Shown here one piece after another: positions 1 to 5,045 of a DNA stretch of 5,045 bases (positions are counted from its first letter, which is position 1; each line of letters opens with the position of its first letter). The DNA lies in NCBI GenBank assembly GCA_029933535.1, contig JAOZNZ010000281.1, positions 1 to 5,045 on the forward strand. The letters run 5' to 3'. The notes under the pieces are model-generated. The model did no database searches and was not told the origin of the DNA. It saw only the letters and a list, made by a program, of their open reading frames with translations. Position numbers and translations under genes: made by a program. This stretch comes from a bacterium. GTDB lineage: Bacteria; Auribacterota; UBA3054; B51-G9.

Positions 1-849
1 CTTCTCCGGGAAAGTAAGTTCAAAAACATTTGGATACAACCGGCAGCCGGTGATGCCGGCGGAGCGATTGGCGCTGCTTTGTATGTTTATCATGAAACAC
101 TAGAAAACAAACGAAATGCTGACGGCATCACCGATAAAATGAATGGCGCATTAATAGGACCGTCTTTTTCCGAAGACAACATTAAAAACTTCATTAATGA
201 AAATAATATTATCGCCGAACGATTTGATGATGAAACTTTATCAAAAAAAATCGCAAAACTGATTGATGAACAAAAAATCATCGGACTCTTCAACGGACGA
301 ATGGAGTTCGGACCTCGCGCTCTTGGTAACCGGTCAATAATTGCCGACGCGCGTTCGTCGAAGATGCAGATGATTTTAAATGAGAAAATAAAATGCCGTG
401 AATCTTTCAGACCGTTTGCGCCTGCGTGTTTATTGGAGCGTGCAGACGATTATTTTGAGTCATCCATTTCTTCACCTTACATGCTTTTTGTAACGCATCT
501 AAAAGAAGAATTGCGGATACCGCAGCAAAACGAGAGTGACAAATTTGAGCATCAGGTTCGTCAAATAAGATCGAATTTACCTGCAATTACCCACGTTGAT
601 TATTCAGCTCGTGTACAGACAGTTAATCCGGAAACAAATCCGTTTTTTTATAAAATAATAAAAGAATTTGAGAATCGAACCGGATGTGGAGTCATAATCA
701 ACACATCGTTCAATTTCCGCGATGAACCGATAGTATGCACACCGGAAGACGCTTACAGATGTTTCCGTCGAACGGGAATAGATTATCTTGTACTCGGGAA
801 TTATTTAATAGCCAACCACGAAGATATTTTAACCACGAATGAACAATGA
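1..849 (+). CDS. Carbamoyltransferase, NodU/CmcH family, C-terminal half (5' end outside window)
   Basis: The frame is open from base 1 and ends at TGA 847-849, leaving 282 residues of a family usually near 550-600. The TTG at 79 and the Met codons inside are not real starts, because conserved sequence lies upstream: WIQPAAGDAGGAIGAAL (about residues 11-27) is the end of the N-terminal ATP-binding carbamoyltransferase domain. The C-terminal domain follows with family hallmarks FNGRMEFGPRALGNRSI (97-113), RESFRPFAPA (133-142), THVDYSARVQTV (197-208) and GVIINTSFNFRDEPIV (230-245). The family transfers a carbamoyl group from carbamoyl phosphate, through a carbamoyl-adenylate, to a hydroxyl of a sugar, nodulation factor or antibiotic. 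The acceptor cannot be told from this fragment. It is likely cytoplasmic. Such genes often sit in polysaccharide or natural-product clusters, but the upstream context is not visible. No obvious terminator follows; a dispersed repeat begins 12 bases after the stop. Family call is firm, substrate unknown. Confidence 0.93.
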   Translation, partial: LLRESKFKNIWIQPAAGDAGGAIGAALYVYHETLENKRNADGITDKMNGALIGPSFSEDNIKNFINENNIIAERFDDETLSKKIAKLIDEQKIIGLFNGRMEFGPRALGNRSIIADARSSKMQMILNEKIKCRESFRPFAPACLLERADDYFESSISSPYMLFVTHLKEELRIPQQNESDKFEHQVRQIRSNLPAITHVDYSARVQTVNPETNPFFYKIIKEFENRTGCGVIINTSFNFRDEPIVCTPEDAYRCFRRTGIDYLVLGNYLIANHEDILTTNEQ

Positions 850-861
850 ACGTATTATCGC

Positions 862-903
862 TATTTCCTGTTCTCTAACTCCATTACATTCCGATACGAT
901 GAA
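862..903 (+). repeat. Left copy of the nuclease-gene-associated repeat (inverted partner at 1835-1876)
   Basis: The core at 870-902 reads GTTCTCT, then ACTCCATT, CATTCCG and ACGAT, separated by single or double variable bases. It matches the reverse complement of 1835-1867 at 28 of 33 positions. The flanking TATTTCCT (862-869) matches TATTTTCCC beside the right copy with one indel. It also matches 1569-1601 inside the downstream gene at 29 of 33 positions (comparing 871-903). The copy starts 12 bases after the carbamoyltransferase stop. Read in the same frame as that gene after its TGA, the copy gives FSNSITFRYDEQF and then TAA, close to the nuclease peptide SSNSIVFRYDE. Counts were made by hand. 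Confidence 0.8.
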
Positions 904-927
904 CAATTTTAATATTTAAATTATAAA
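900..927 (+). promoter_or_regulatory. Weak candidate promoter for the HEAT/nuclease gene
   Basis: TGAACA at 900-905 (4 of 6 matches to TTGACA) lies 16 bases before TATAAA at 922-927 (5 of 6 matches to TATAAT), inside a very AT-rich stretch. The putative -35 overlaps the end of the left repeat, so the repeat could supply part of the promoter. AT-rich DNA gives such matches easily, so the call is weak. Confidence 0.25.
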
Positions 928-944
928 ATATATAACCATCAAAC

Positions 945-959
945 GAAAGTTTCACTTTC
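945..959 (+). other. Short hairpin directly before the start codon
   Basis: GAAAGT (945-950) and ACTTTC (954-959) are perfect inverted 6-mers with a TTC loop, ending exactly one base before the ATG at 960. No Shine-Dalgarno sequence is visible here, so a hairpin in the transcript would occupy the place where a ribosome binding site is expected. It might restrain translation, or it may be chance in low-complexity sequence. Confidence 0.3.
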
Positions 960-1832
960 ATGCACAAACAACGCGAAAAAGAACTGATGAAACGAACCGT
1001 CGAACTCGGTAATTCAGGTAATGCAAAAGTTGTTCCTGAACTGTTTTCCTTGCTCAATACTGATTCCGGCCAAGTCAGACGGCTTGCCGTATCTGCTCTT
1101 GGTAAACTTGCTGGAGTGGCTGATTCTTCACAAGTTGTACCTGCATTGCAAATAAGGTTACGCGATAACCATCCGCAAGTAAAACAATATGCCATAAAAG
1201 CTTTGTCCGCTTATGGTGCGGATGCAGAAATAGCTTTGCATGATATTAACGACATTCTCGTAAATCAACAAGAAAAAGACTACAATAAAAGAGATGCCCA
1301 AATGGCAACAGAACAAATTAATGAGGCAATAAAGATAAGAAAAAATCAATCTGTTCAGTTATGTCAGAAATGCAATAAAAAAGTTACTGCAGAAGAACAT
1401 GCCAGGAGTCAAAAAACATTTCAAAGAACATTTTGCGATAAATGTTTTGATGAAGTTTATCTGGAAAGAAGAAATTTTGATACGAATGTTGAGCTGAATA
1501 AAAACATCAAAGCAAAAGACGGGACGCTTGTCCAGTCCGCAGGCGAACTCATTATCACTGATTTTTTGTCCTCTAACTCCATTGTATTCCGCTACGATGA
1601 AAGGATACGTATTATTGAAGGAATGGCTGTTCGGCCTGATTTTTATTTGCCTGAATTTGACATCTATATAGAATACTGGGGGATGGACACCATAGATTAC
1701 AAAATAGGTATGCTGAAAAAGCAGAAATTGTATCAACACGAAGGAAAGAAACTTATTTCTTTGTATTATTATGACAAAGACAATTTAGTAGAAATACTAA
1801 AGCTGAAATTAAGCAGATATATAATAATATAA
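960..1832 (+). CDS. HEAT-repeat / zinc-motif / PD-(D/E)XK-like nuclease protein
   Basis: This encodes 290 residues, with three regions. Residues about 20-125 form two clear HEAT-like helical repeats (VVPELFSLL...VRRLAVSALGKLAG and VVPALQIRL...VKQYAIKALSAYGA) and a weaker third, a scaffold for protein or nucleic acid contacts. A CxxC pair at C135/C138 and another at C159/C162 probably bind zinc. Residues about 189-285 resemble a PD-(D/E)XK-type nuclease: SAGE (E196), RPDFYLPEFDIYIEYWG with D227 and E238, then Lys253/254/256 and Tyr258 on a following helix, and KKLISLYYYD. The usual E-x-K lysine is replaced by Trp240, so the catalytic lysine may have moved to the helix, as in related nuclease domains. 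ATG 960 is the first possible start after the in-frame stop at 933-935; no good ribosome binding site is seen, and Met10 (987) is an alternative. No signal peptide; likely cytoplasmic. Inverted repeats flank the gene and a third copy lies within it. A DNA-cleaving or DNA-repair role is inferred only from the fold. Confidence 0.85.
   Translation: MHKQREKELMKRTVELGNSGNAKVVPELFSLLNTDSGQVRRLAVSALGKLAGVADSSQVVPALQIRLRDNHPQVKQYAIKALSAYGADAEIALHDINDILVNQQEKDYNKRDAQMATEQINEAIKIRKNQSVQLCQKCNKKVTAEEHARSQKTFQRTFCDKCFDEVYLERRNFDTNVELNKNIKAKDGTLVQSAGELIITDFLSSNSIVFRYDERIRIIEGMAVRPDFYLPEFDIYIEYWGMDTIDYKIGMLKKQKLYQHEGKKLISLYYYDKDNLVEILKLKLSRYIII
1569..1601 (+). repeat. Internal copy of the flanking repeat, inside the nuclease coding region
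   Basis: This stretch shares CTCTAACTCCATT, ATTCCG and TACGATGAA with the left flanking copy, 29 of 33 bases by hand count, in the same orientation. It encodes SSNSIVFRYDE (residues 204-214), the segment between the first acidic motif (SAGE) and the PDF motif of the nuclease domain. It therefore appears to be an integral part of the protein rather than an insertion. Confidence 0.8.
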
Positions 1833-1834
1833 CC

Positions 1835-1876
1835 TTATCGTTACGGAATGCAATGGAGTAAGAGAACGGGAAAATA
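1835..1876 (-). repeat. Right copy of the nuclease-gene-associated repeat, inverted
   Basis: The reverse complement carries GTTCTCT, ACTCCATT, CATTCCG and ACGAT in the same order as the left copy at 862-903, 28 of 33 core positions identical. It fills almost all of the 44-base gap between the nuclease stop (1830-1832) and the ABC ATPase stop (TAG on the minus strand, 1879-1877). Read on the minus strand it begins immediately after the ABC stop, mirroring the left copy, which closely follows the carbamoyltransferase stop. It does not fold into a convincing hairpin itself, so I do not call it a terminator. Confidence 0.8.
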
Positions 1877-2476
1877 CTATTTAGTTTTTATAATATTTCC
1901 ATCTTCGAATAAAAAGTGATTTTGAGATATTCGGGTTGCCTGTTCAGTATTGTGAGTTACCCATATCACAGAGGCGTTTGTTTCTCTAATGTAGTTATTT
2001 ATAATTTCTTCCACAACAGATGTGTTTTTAACGTCAAGACCTGCGGTCGGTTCGTCAAGCAGCAATATTTCCGGATTGTTTGATAATAATCTTATGAGAG
2101 CAAGTCTCTGACTTTCTCCTGTAGAAAGTCTTGAGACATCCCACTCGAAAGTTTCGTCATCGAAATCAAGTTTTTGAAGTAAAGAATTTTTATTTTGAGT
2201 AAAATGTTCACCGACATTTTCATGCCACCATCTGTTTTCTGACGGGAGCATTGCAACAAGTTTACGCCACTCACACGGATGAAAATCCATTTGTTCTTTG
2301 CCATTGAGAAAGATTTTACCATCGTGAGGGTCAATATCGGCAATAGAGCGAAGCATCAATGATTTTCCGCAGCCTGATTTACCGTAAACGCAAATACATT
2401 CACCTGCATCTAACGATAAACTGATAGGGCCGCAGTTATGATAGGCCAGCTTTTCGATTTTGAGTTTAGGAATCAA
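1877..2476 (-). CDS. Stand-alone ABC transporter ATP-binding protein, FetA/YbbL-like
   Basis: Small ABC ATPase, 199 residues from the TTG at 2476. Numbering below is from the longest frame (TTG at 2521, 214 residues): Walker A GKSGCGKS (47-54), signature LSTGES (132-137, a variant of LSGGQ), Walker B ILLLDEPTAGLD (152-163) and H-switch WVTH (187-190). The second half resembles FetA/YbbL (compare ALIRLL...PEILLLDE and ASVIWVTH), which pairs with an inner-membrane permease. No permease lies nearby, so partner and substrate are unknown. The Q-loop position, normally Gln, reads PSENRWW with Ser94/Glu95, so the Mg-contacting Gln seems absent; this may be a subfamily trait. Start is uncertain: residues 1-11 of the longer frame come from a dispersed repeat, so I prefer the downstream TTG, which leaves a normal short lead (IPKLKIEKLAY). 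Neither TTG has a Shine-Dalgarno. The gene is convergent with the nuclease gene. Confidence 0.85.
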   Translation of the reverse strand: MIPKLKIEKLAYHNCGPISLSLDAGECICVYGKSGCGKSLMLRSIADIDPHDGKIFLNGKEQMDFHPCEWRKLVAMLPSENRWWHENVGEHFTQNKNSLLQKLDFDDETFEWDVSRLSTGESQRLALIRLLSNNPEILLLDEPTAGLDVKNTSVVEEIINNYIRETNASVIWVTHNTEQATRISQNHFLFEDGNIIKTK

Positions 2477-2490
2477 GATAATATTTATTT

Positions 2491-2520
2491 TTGCCCACGG
2501 AACACACAGAATCACACACA
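2491..2520 (+). repeat. Dispersed CACACA/GGAA-type repeat, left arm
   Basis: TTGCCCACGGAA (2491-2502) is followed by CACACAGAATCACACACA (2503-2520). The 12-base head is repeated exactly, inverted, at 2625-2636, and the tail matches the inverted 2581-2600 at about 14 of 20 positions. It overlaps the 5' end of the longest frame of the ABC ATPase gene and would encode its first residues (CVILCVPWAK) if translation began at 2521. Similar ACGGAA/CACA-rich repeats are, from memory, scattered through many environmental bacterial genomes. Confidence 0.65.
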
Positions 2521-2557
2521 AAAATAAATTATTAGTCTTTTGATCGGAAGAAATTAC

Positions 2558-2563
2558 ATTATA
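2558..2563 (-). promoter_or_regulatory. Candidate -10 box for the ABC ATPase gene
   Basis: On the minus strand this reads TATAAT, a perfect -10 hexamer in the context GGGATATAATG. It lies 82 bases upstream of the preferred TTG start (37 upstream of the longer alternative). No good -35 element is found at 16-18 bases (CGGAAG lies at 17). It sits between the two arms of the inverted repeat, so the gene may have its own promoter independent of the protease gene upstream. Confidence 0.35.
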
Positions 2564-2580
2564 TCCCTATTTCTAAATAA

Positions 2581-2636
2581 CTTCCGTGTCTTTCTGTGTC
2601 CGGGCATACGCCGGATTCCCAATATTCCGTGGGCAA
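2581..2636 (-). repeat. Dispersed CACACA/GGAA-type repeat, right arm, with a 24-base interruption
   Basis: In reverse complement it begins TTGCCCACGGAA (2636-2625), identical to the left arm, and ends GACACAGAAAGACACGGAAG (2600-2581). Between them lie 24 extra bases (2601-2624) absent from the left arm. The junction of the extra bases holds a small palindrome, TCCGG (2599-2603) and CCGGA (2611-2615) with a 7-base loop, unlike the AT-rich surroundings. The two arms face each other across about 60 bases containing the TATAAT hexamer. Confidence 0.65.
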
Positions 2637-2651
2637 TTAAAAATTTTGTGG

Positions 2652-2679
2652 GAAAATAGTGAATGTATTCAGTATTTTC
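2652..2679 (-). terminator. Stem-loop after the protease gene, possible weak terminator
   Basis: GAAAATA and TATTTTC pair over 7 bases; after one mismatch, 4 more pairs (TGAA with TTCA) close a TACA loop. The structure lies 6 bases past the TAA of the protease gene, as expected for a transcription end. The stem is AT-rich and the first T-run on the minus strand comes only after about 8 bases (CCACAAAATTTTT), so intrinsic termination would be weak; it may rather stabilise the 3' end of the message. Confidence 0.35.
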
Positions 2680-2685
2680 AGTAGC

Positions 2686-4761
2686 TTACTTAACATTTCT
2701 ATCATTTTTAACCGATAATTTTTTTGTGATTTTGTTTTTTGTTTTTTCAGGTTTTGTATCTGTAAGCCAATCGGTCATTATGTTCAAAGCTTCTAAAACG
2801 ACGACATCGTTTGTCAAAGGTCTGTCATAAGGATTTTTAATTTTCTCGATTTTATTAGTTTTATCAGTATCACTATTTACATTTTCGAGAAGAGAAGCGA
2901 TAGTAATAACTTCTTTTTTCTTTTGCTCTTCAGCTTTTTCAATAGCTTCATTAATTTCTTTAAATGCATTATCATTTTCAATTCTTTGCTGTGAAAGAAT
3001 CAGAAGATTGCTTACAACATTTCTAGTGATCTTTTGCCATCCTTCTGCTGATTCGCCGGCTTTTTTAAGGTCAGTCAGTGAGCTTTTAAGCGTTCTTGGC
3101 GGAAGAGGGTTGGGCATGAATTTTTCACCAATCTCGAGAACGGACAACGCTGAGGGCAATTGGATATCAGATTCCACACCTTTAATTTGAGTAGGTACAC
3201 CGTCCGCGATAAAATATTCACCGATAGTGATTTTGAGAGCGCCAAGTTTATCTGATAGAGGAACGACCTGTTGAATAGTCCCTTTACCATAAGAATGTTC
3301 TGAACCGACAATAAGAGCGCGATTGTAATCTTTAAGAGCTCCTGCAACGATTTCCGCACCACTCGCGGTAAGAGGGCTTGTAGTAATAATGAGCGGTCCT
3401 TTAAAATCTAATTTAGAGTCGGTATCAGCCAAAATCATTTTGCGTTTCTGCCTGTCAGTTGCGATAACGATATTTCCCCTGGAGAGGAAAAGTCCCGCGA
3501 CATCAACTGCTTCATCAAGCGCTCCGCCACCGTTTCTCTGCAGGTCAAGTATAATACCATCGACATTATCATCGTCACATTTTTTAAGTAAATTTTTCAT
3601 ATCCAAAACAGCTGACCGTCCTGGTTTCTGGAAGAAAGTTTTAGGTTTTGTATCAGCATAAAAGGAAGGCAGATCAATAACAGCGATGCGGAGATTTTTA
3701 ATATTGCCTGATATGTTTGTTTTAACAATATCAACATATTCCATTTTAGCTGCATGATCTTCAAGATTAACCTTATCACGTGTAATCGCGATTATTTTTC
3801 TTTGGATACCCTTATCAGACGGTCTTACGATTTTCAATTTAACTTCAGTACCTTTTTTCCCTCTGATAAGCTTAACGACATCACGAAGATCCATATCGAT
3901 AATATCAACGAATTGGCCATTTTTTCCCTGAGCAACCGCAACAACTTTATCATCAGGATTAAGAAGAGCTCCTTTTTCTGCGGGACCGCCCGGAGTTAAG
4001 GATTGAATAACAGTAATCCCCTCTTCATATCCGAGCAGCGCGCCGATACCTTCAAGTGAAAGGCTCATATTAATTTCGAAATCTTCCATATCGTCTCTGC
4101 TCAAATAATTTGAATGCGGATCGAGAGCGCTGCAAAAAGCGTTAACGAAAAAAGCGACTCTTCTTTCGTGCGAGAGGTCGTGATATTTTTTTGTAAGTCG
4201 TTCTCTTCTTTTAACCACTTTTGCCACGGCACCAGTAAAGGGCTCACCTATAGCAACGAGGTAAGCGAGTTGGTATTGGATGGTATTTTCGAGAATTTGT
4301 TTTGCGTCGATTTTATTTTTAGGGAATCCTCTTTTTTTAGGATCGACATAAATTTTACGATCCATATCAAGTTTCAATTCCGGATCATTCAAATAATTAA
4401 GCGCGTTAGTGAATTGTTCGTCAACGCGTGTTAGAAAGAGATTAAAAGAATTAGTAATGAGTGGCCATTTTTGTCCGGTATAGAATTCAGGGAATTTTAT
4501 TTTATTTGCAAAGATGTTGTCAACATCGGGTTGCAGAAAGAACAGTCGACCGTAATCTAGCGCCTCAACGAAGTTTGAAAGAGTTTGTTCAGAAAGTACG
4601 GGAGTAAGAGTTTTTTGTTTAACGTGTACTTGCATACTTCCGGCCATAATTTGAGAGATGAGGAATTCATTGAGAGCATCTTTATTATTAATACTTTTTG
4701 CCGAGCAAGCATTAATAGAAGCCATTAATAGAAGTATAATAAAGAGGGTTTTATTTTTCAC
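2686..4761 (-). CDS. prc: Carboxy-terminal processing protease, Prc/Tsp type (peptidase family S41)
   Basis: This encodes 691 residues, about the length of E. coli Prc (682) rather than the shorter CtpA type. The GTG start at 4761 has a good AAGGA ribosome binding site 8 bases upstream. Residues 1-19 form a signal sequence (Lys2, Lys4, LFIILLLMASINAC); Cys19 could be a lipoprotein cysteine, though Asn at -2 is unusual, so signal peptidase I cleavage is also possible. An N-terminal Prc domain follows (about 25-233), containing FCSALDPHSNYLS and MSLSLEGIGALLG; then a PDZ domain (about 235-315), the S41 protease core (about 355-535) with LQRNGGGALDEAV, the nucleophile Ser467 in TASGAEI and the base Lys493 in YGKGTIQQ, and a Prc-type C-terminal domain (about 536-670), ending in a Lys-rich tail. 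Both catalytic residues are present, so it should be active. Family members trim or degrade periplasmic proteins at C-termini, often with an adaptor. Probably co-transcribed with the gene upstream. Confidence 0.95.
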   Translation of the reverse strand: MKNKTLFIILLLMASINACSAKSINNKDALNEFLISQIMAGSMQVHVKQKTLTPVLSEQTLSNFVEALDYGRLFFLQPDVDNIFANKIKFPEFYTGQKWPLITNSFNLFLTRVDEQFTNALNYLNDPELKLDMDRKIYVDPKKRGFPKNKIDAKQILENTIQYQLAYLVAIGEPFTGAVAKVVKRRERLTKKYHDLSHERRVAFFVNAFCSALDPHSNYLSRDDMEDFEINMSLSLEGIGALLGYEEGITVIQSLTPGGPAEKGALLNPDDKVVAVAQGKNGQFVDIIDMDLRDVVKLIRGKKGTEVKLKIVRPSDKGIQRKIIAITRDKVNLEDHAAKMEYVDIVKTNISGNIKNLRIAVIDLPSFYADTKPKTFFQKPGRSAVLDMKNLLKKCDDDNVDGIILDLQRNGGGALDEAVDVAGLFLSRGNIVIATDRQKRKMILADTDSKLDFKGPLIITTSPLTASGAEIVAGALKDYNRALIVGSEHSYGKGTIQQVVPLSDKLGALKITIGEYFIADGVPTQIKGVESDIQLPSALSVLEIGEKFMPNPLPPRTLKSSLTDLKKAGESAEGWQKITRNVVSNLLILSQQRIENDNAFKEINEAIEKAEEQKKKEVITIASLLENVNSDTDKTNKIEKIKNPYDRPLTNDVVVLEALNIMTDWLTDTKPEKTKNKITKKLSVKNDRNVK

Positions 4762-4769
4762 TTGATCAA

Positions 4770-4774
4770 TCCTT
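4770..4774 (-). promoter_or_regulatory. Ribosome binding site of the protease gene, overlapping the upstream stop
   Basis: AAGGA lies 8 bases before the GTG start and shares its first two bases with the TAA stop (4775-4773) of the preceding gene. This supports the GTG at 4761 as the real start and suggests translational coupling between the two genes. Confidence 0.75.
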
Positions 4775-5045
4775 ATGTAGTGCGTTTTATAATAATTTTT
4801 TTTATTCTTTCATGACGGCGTTTTTCTTTCTGATAAGATTGCATTTGCATCTGAATATCTTTTCTTTTCGAGCCATCATCATTAGCGAGCAATTCTTTCA
4901 ATCTATCAATTTCAGAGGAATAAGCCTTATTATACAAAGTATTTTTACATTCTTCAATAATAAGTCTCCATTTGTCTTCTGAACCTTCAAGCGATTTGCT
5001 CATAATTCCGGTAAGTAATCTTGCATCATCATCGCTGACTTCATC
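4773..5045 (-). CDS. dnaG: Probable DNA primase C-terminus (5' end outside window)
   Basis: The last 90 residues of a minus-strand gene are visible; the frame stays open to the window edge, so the internal Met at 5003 is not the start. The piece is helical and highly charged, with a pattern (WRLIIEECKNTLYNK, then EIDRLKELL, then KRKDIQMQMQSYQKEKRR) that resembles the C-terminal tail of DnaG primases, where a conserved helix pair binds the replicative helicase DnaB. That match is from remembered family pattern only. No catalytic zinc-finger or TOPRIM sequence falls within the window, so another protein with a coiled C-terminus is possible. It ends 11 bases before the protease start, and its stop overlaps the protease ribosome binding site, implying one operon whose promoter is off-window. 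Confidence 0.5.
   Translation of the reverse strand, partial: DEVSDDDARLLTGIMSKSLEGSEDKWRLIIEECKNTLYNKAYSSEIDRLKELLANDDGSKRKDIQMQMQSYQKEKRRHERIKKIIIKRTT

Larger units (their letters stand above)
862..1876. mobile_element. Candidate repeat-bounded cassette carrying the HEAT/nuclease gene
   Basis: The inverted repeats at 862-903 and 1835-1876 bound about 1 kb holding exactly one gene. Removing the block would leave two convergent genes with a short spacer, as expected for an insertion between gene ends. Against a classical insertion sequence: no transposase or recombinase is present, no target-site duplication can be seen, and the repeat also occurs inside the gene. It could instead be a gene that accumulates in or near dispersed repeats, or whose flanks are remnants of related gene copies. 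The boundaries are those of the repeats only. Confidence 0.35.
2522..2685. other. Non-coding gap between the protease and ABC ATPase genes
   Basis: This 164-base stretch has no plausible gene on either strand. It holds the right arm of a dispersed repeat, a perfect minus-strand TATAAT at 2558-2563 and the stem-loop at 2652-2679. The bases between the repeat arms (2521-2580) show nothing further that I can identify. Confidence 0.6.

Noticed and set aside
79..849. Complete 256-residue gene starting at the TTG at 79
   Set aside because: Conserved carbamoyltransferase sequence continues in frame upstream to base 1, so the gene is truncated by the window and does not start here.
850..858. ACGTATTAT shared between the left flank and the bases just after the internal repeat copy (near 1606-1614), hinting at permuted duplication
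   Set aside because: Nine AT-rich bases with no extension are within chance expectation, and the order relative to the repeat differs between the two places.
884..1195. Open frame of 103 codons on the minus strand across the start of the HEAT gene
   Set aside because: It overlaps the HEAT-coding region antisense and resembles no family; its existence follows from the codon bias of the real gene.
1359..1739. Open frame of 126 codons on the minus strand opposite the nuclease domain
   Set aside because: It lies wholly antisense to a gene with clear conserved motifs, shows no recognisable domain itself, and has cysteine/phenylalanine-rich shadow-like composition.
1835..1867. Right repeat copy as a bidirectional rho-independent terminator between convergent genes
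   Set aside because: Only a 4-bp outer match (TTAC with GTAA) is palindromic; the inside does not pair and no T-run follows in the right place.
862..1876. CRISPR array or tandem repeat from the three similar repeat copies
   Set aside because: The copies are hundreds of bases apart, in mixed orientation, and one is coding; there is no regular spacing and no cas gene.
3389..3661. Plus-strand frame of 90 codons, and other frames inside 2686-4761
   Set aside because: They are shadows of the protease gene, whose catalytic motifs lie in the minus-strand frame over the same bases.
1..5045. tRNA or rRNA genes
   Set aside because: I saw no cloverleaf-like segment or rRNA-like conserved stretch; nearly all of the window is occupied by protein genes and the gaps are short and AT-rich.

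Overview
The window is an AT-rich (by eye, under 40% GC) bacterial chromosome segment. The gene types (a NodU/CmcH-type carbamoyltransferase, an FetA-like ABC ATPase, a full-length Prc/Tsp-type S41 protease and a probable DnaG C-terminus) fit a Gram-negative bacterium. The mix of short dispersed repeats with a HEAT-repeat/nuclease gene reminds me of environmental lineages such as the PVC group or former deltaproteobacteria. That taxonomic guess is weak; nothing here fixes the phylum.

Layout: (1) positions 1-849, plus strand, the 3' half of a carbamoyltransferase gene cut by the window edge. (2) About 862-1876, a block bounded by an imperfect inverted repeat of roughly 42 bp. It holds one plus-strand gene for a 290-residue protein with HEAT-like repeats, a four-cysteine zinc-binding motif and a C-terminal PD-(D/E)XK-like nuclease domain. 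A third copy of the repeat lies inside that gene, in the nuclease coding region. (3) 1877-2476, minus strand, a small stand-alone ABC ATPase with an atypical Q-loop. (4) 2477-2685, a non-coding gap with a second, unrelated inverted repeat pair, a perfect TATAAT hexamer on the minus strand and a stem-loop after the protease gene. (5) 2686-4761, minus strand, the Prc-type periplasmic protease. (6) 4773-5045, minus strand, the C-terminus of a gene that resembles DNA primase, 11 bases upstream of the protease gene and probably co-transcribed with it.

The minus-strand pair on the right looks like ordinary housekeeping DNA. The most notable part is the repeat-bounded HEAT/zinc/nuclease block. It sits between two convergent genes, its repeats begin 12 bases after one stop codon and directly after the other, and the same repeat recurs inside its nuclease domain. 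I read it as a candidate mobile or repeat-associated cassette. No transposase and no clear target-site duplication are visible, so this remains a hypothesis.
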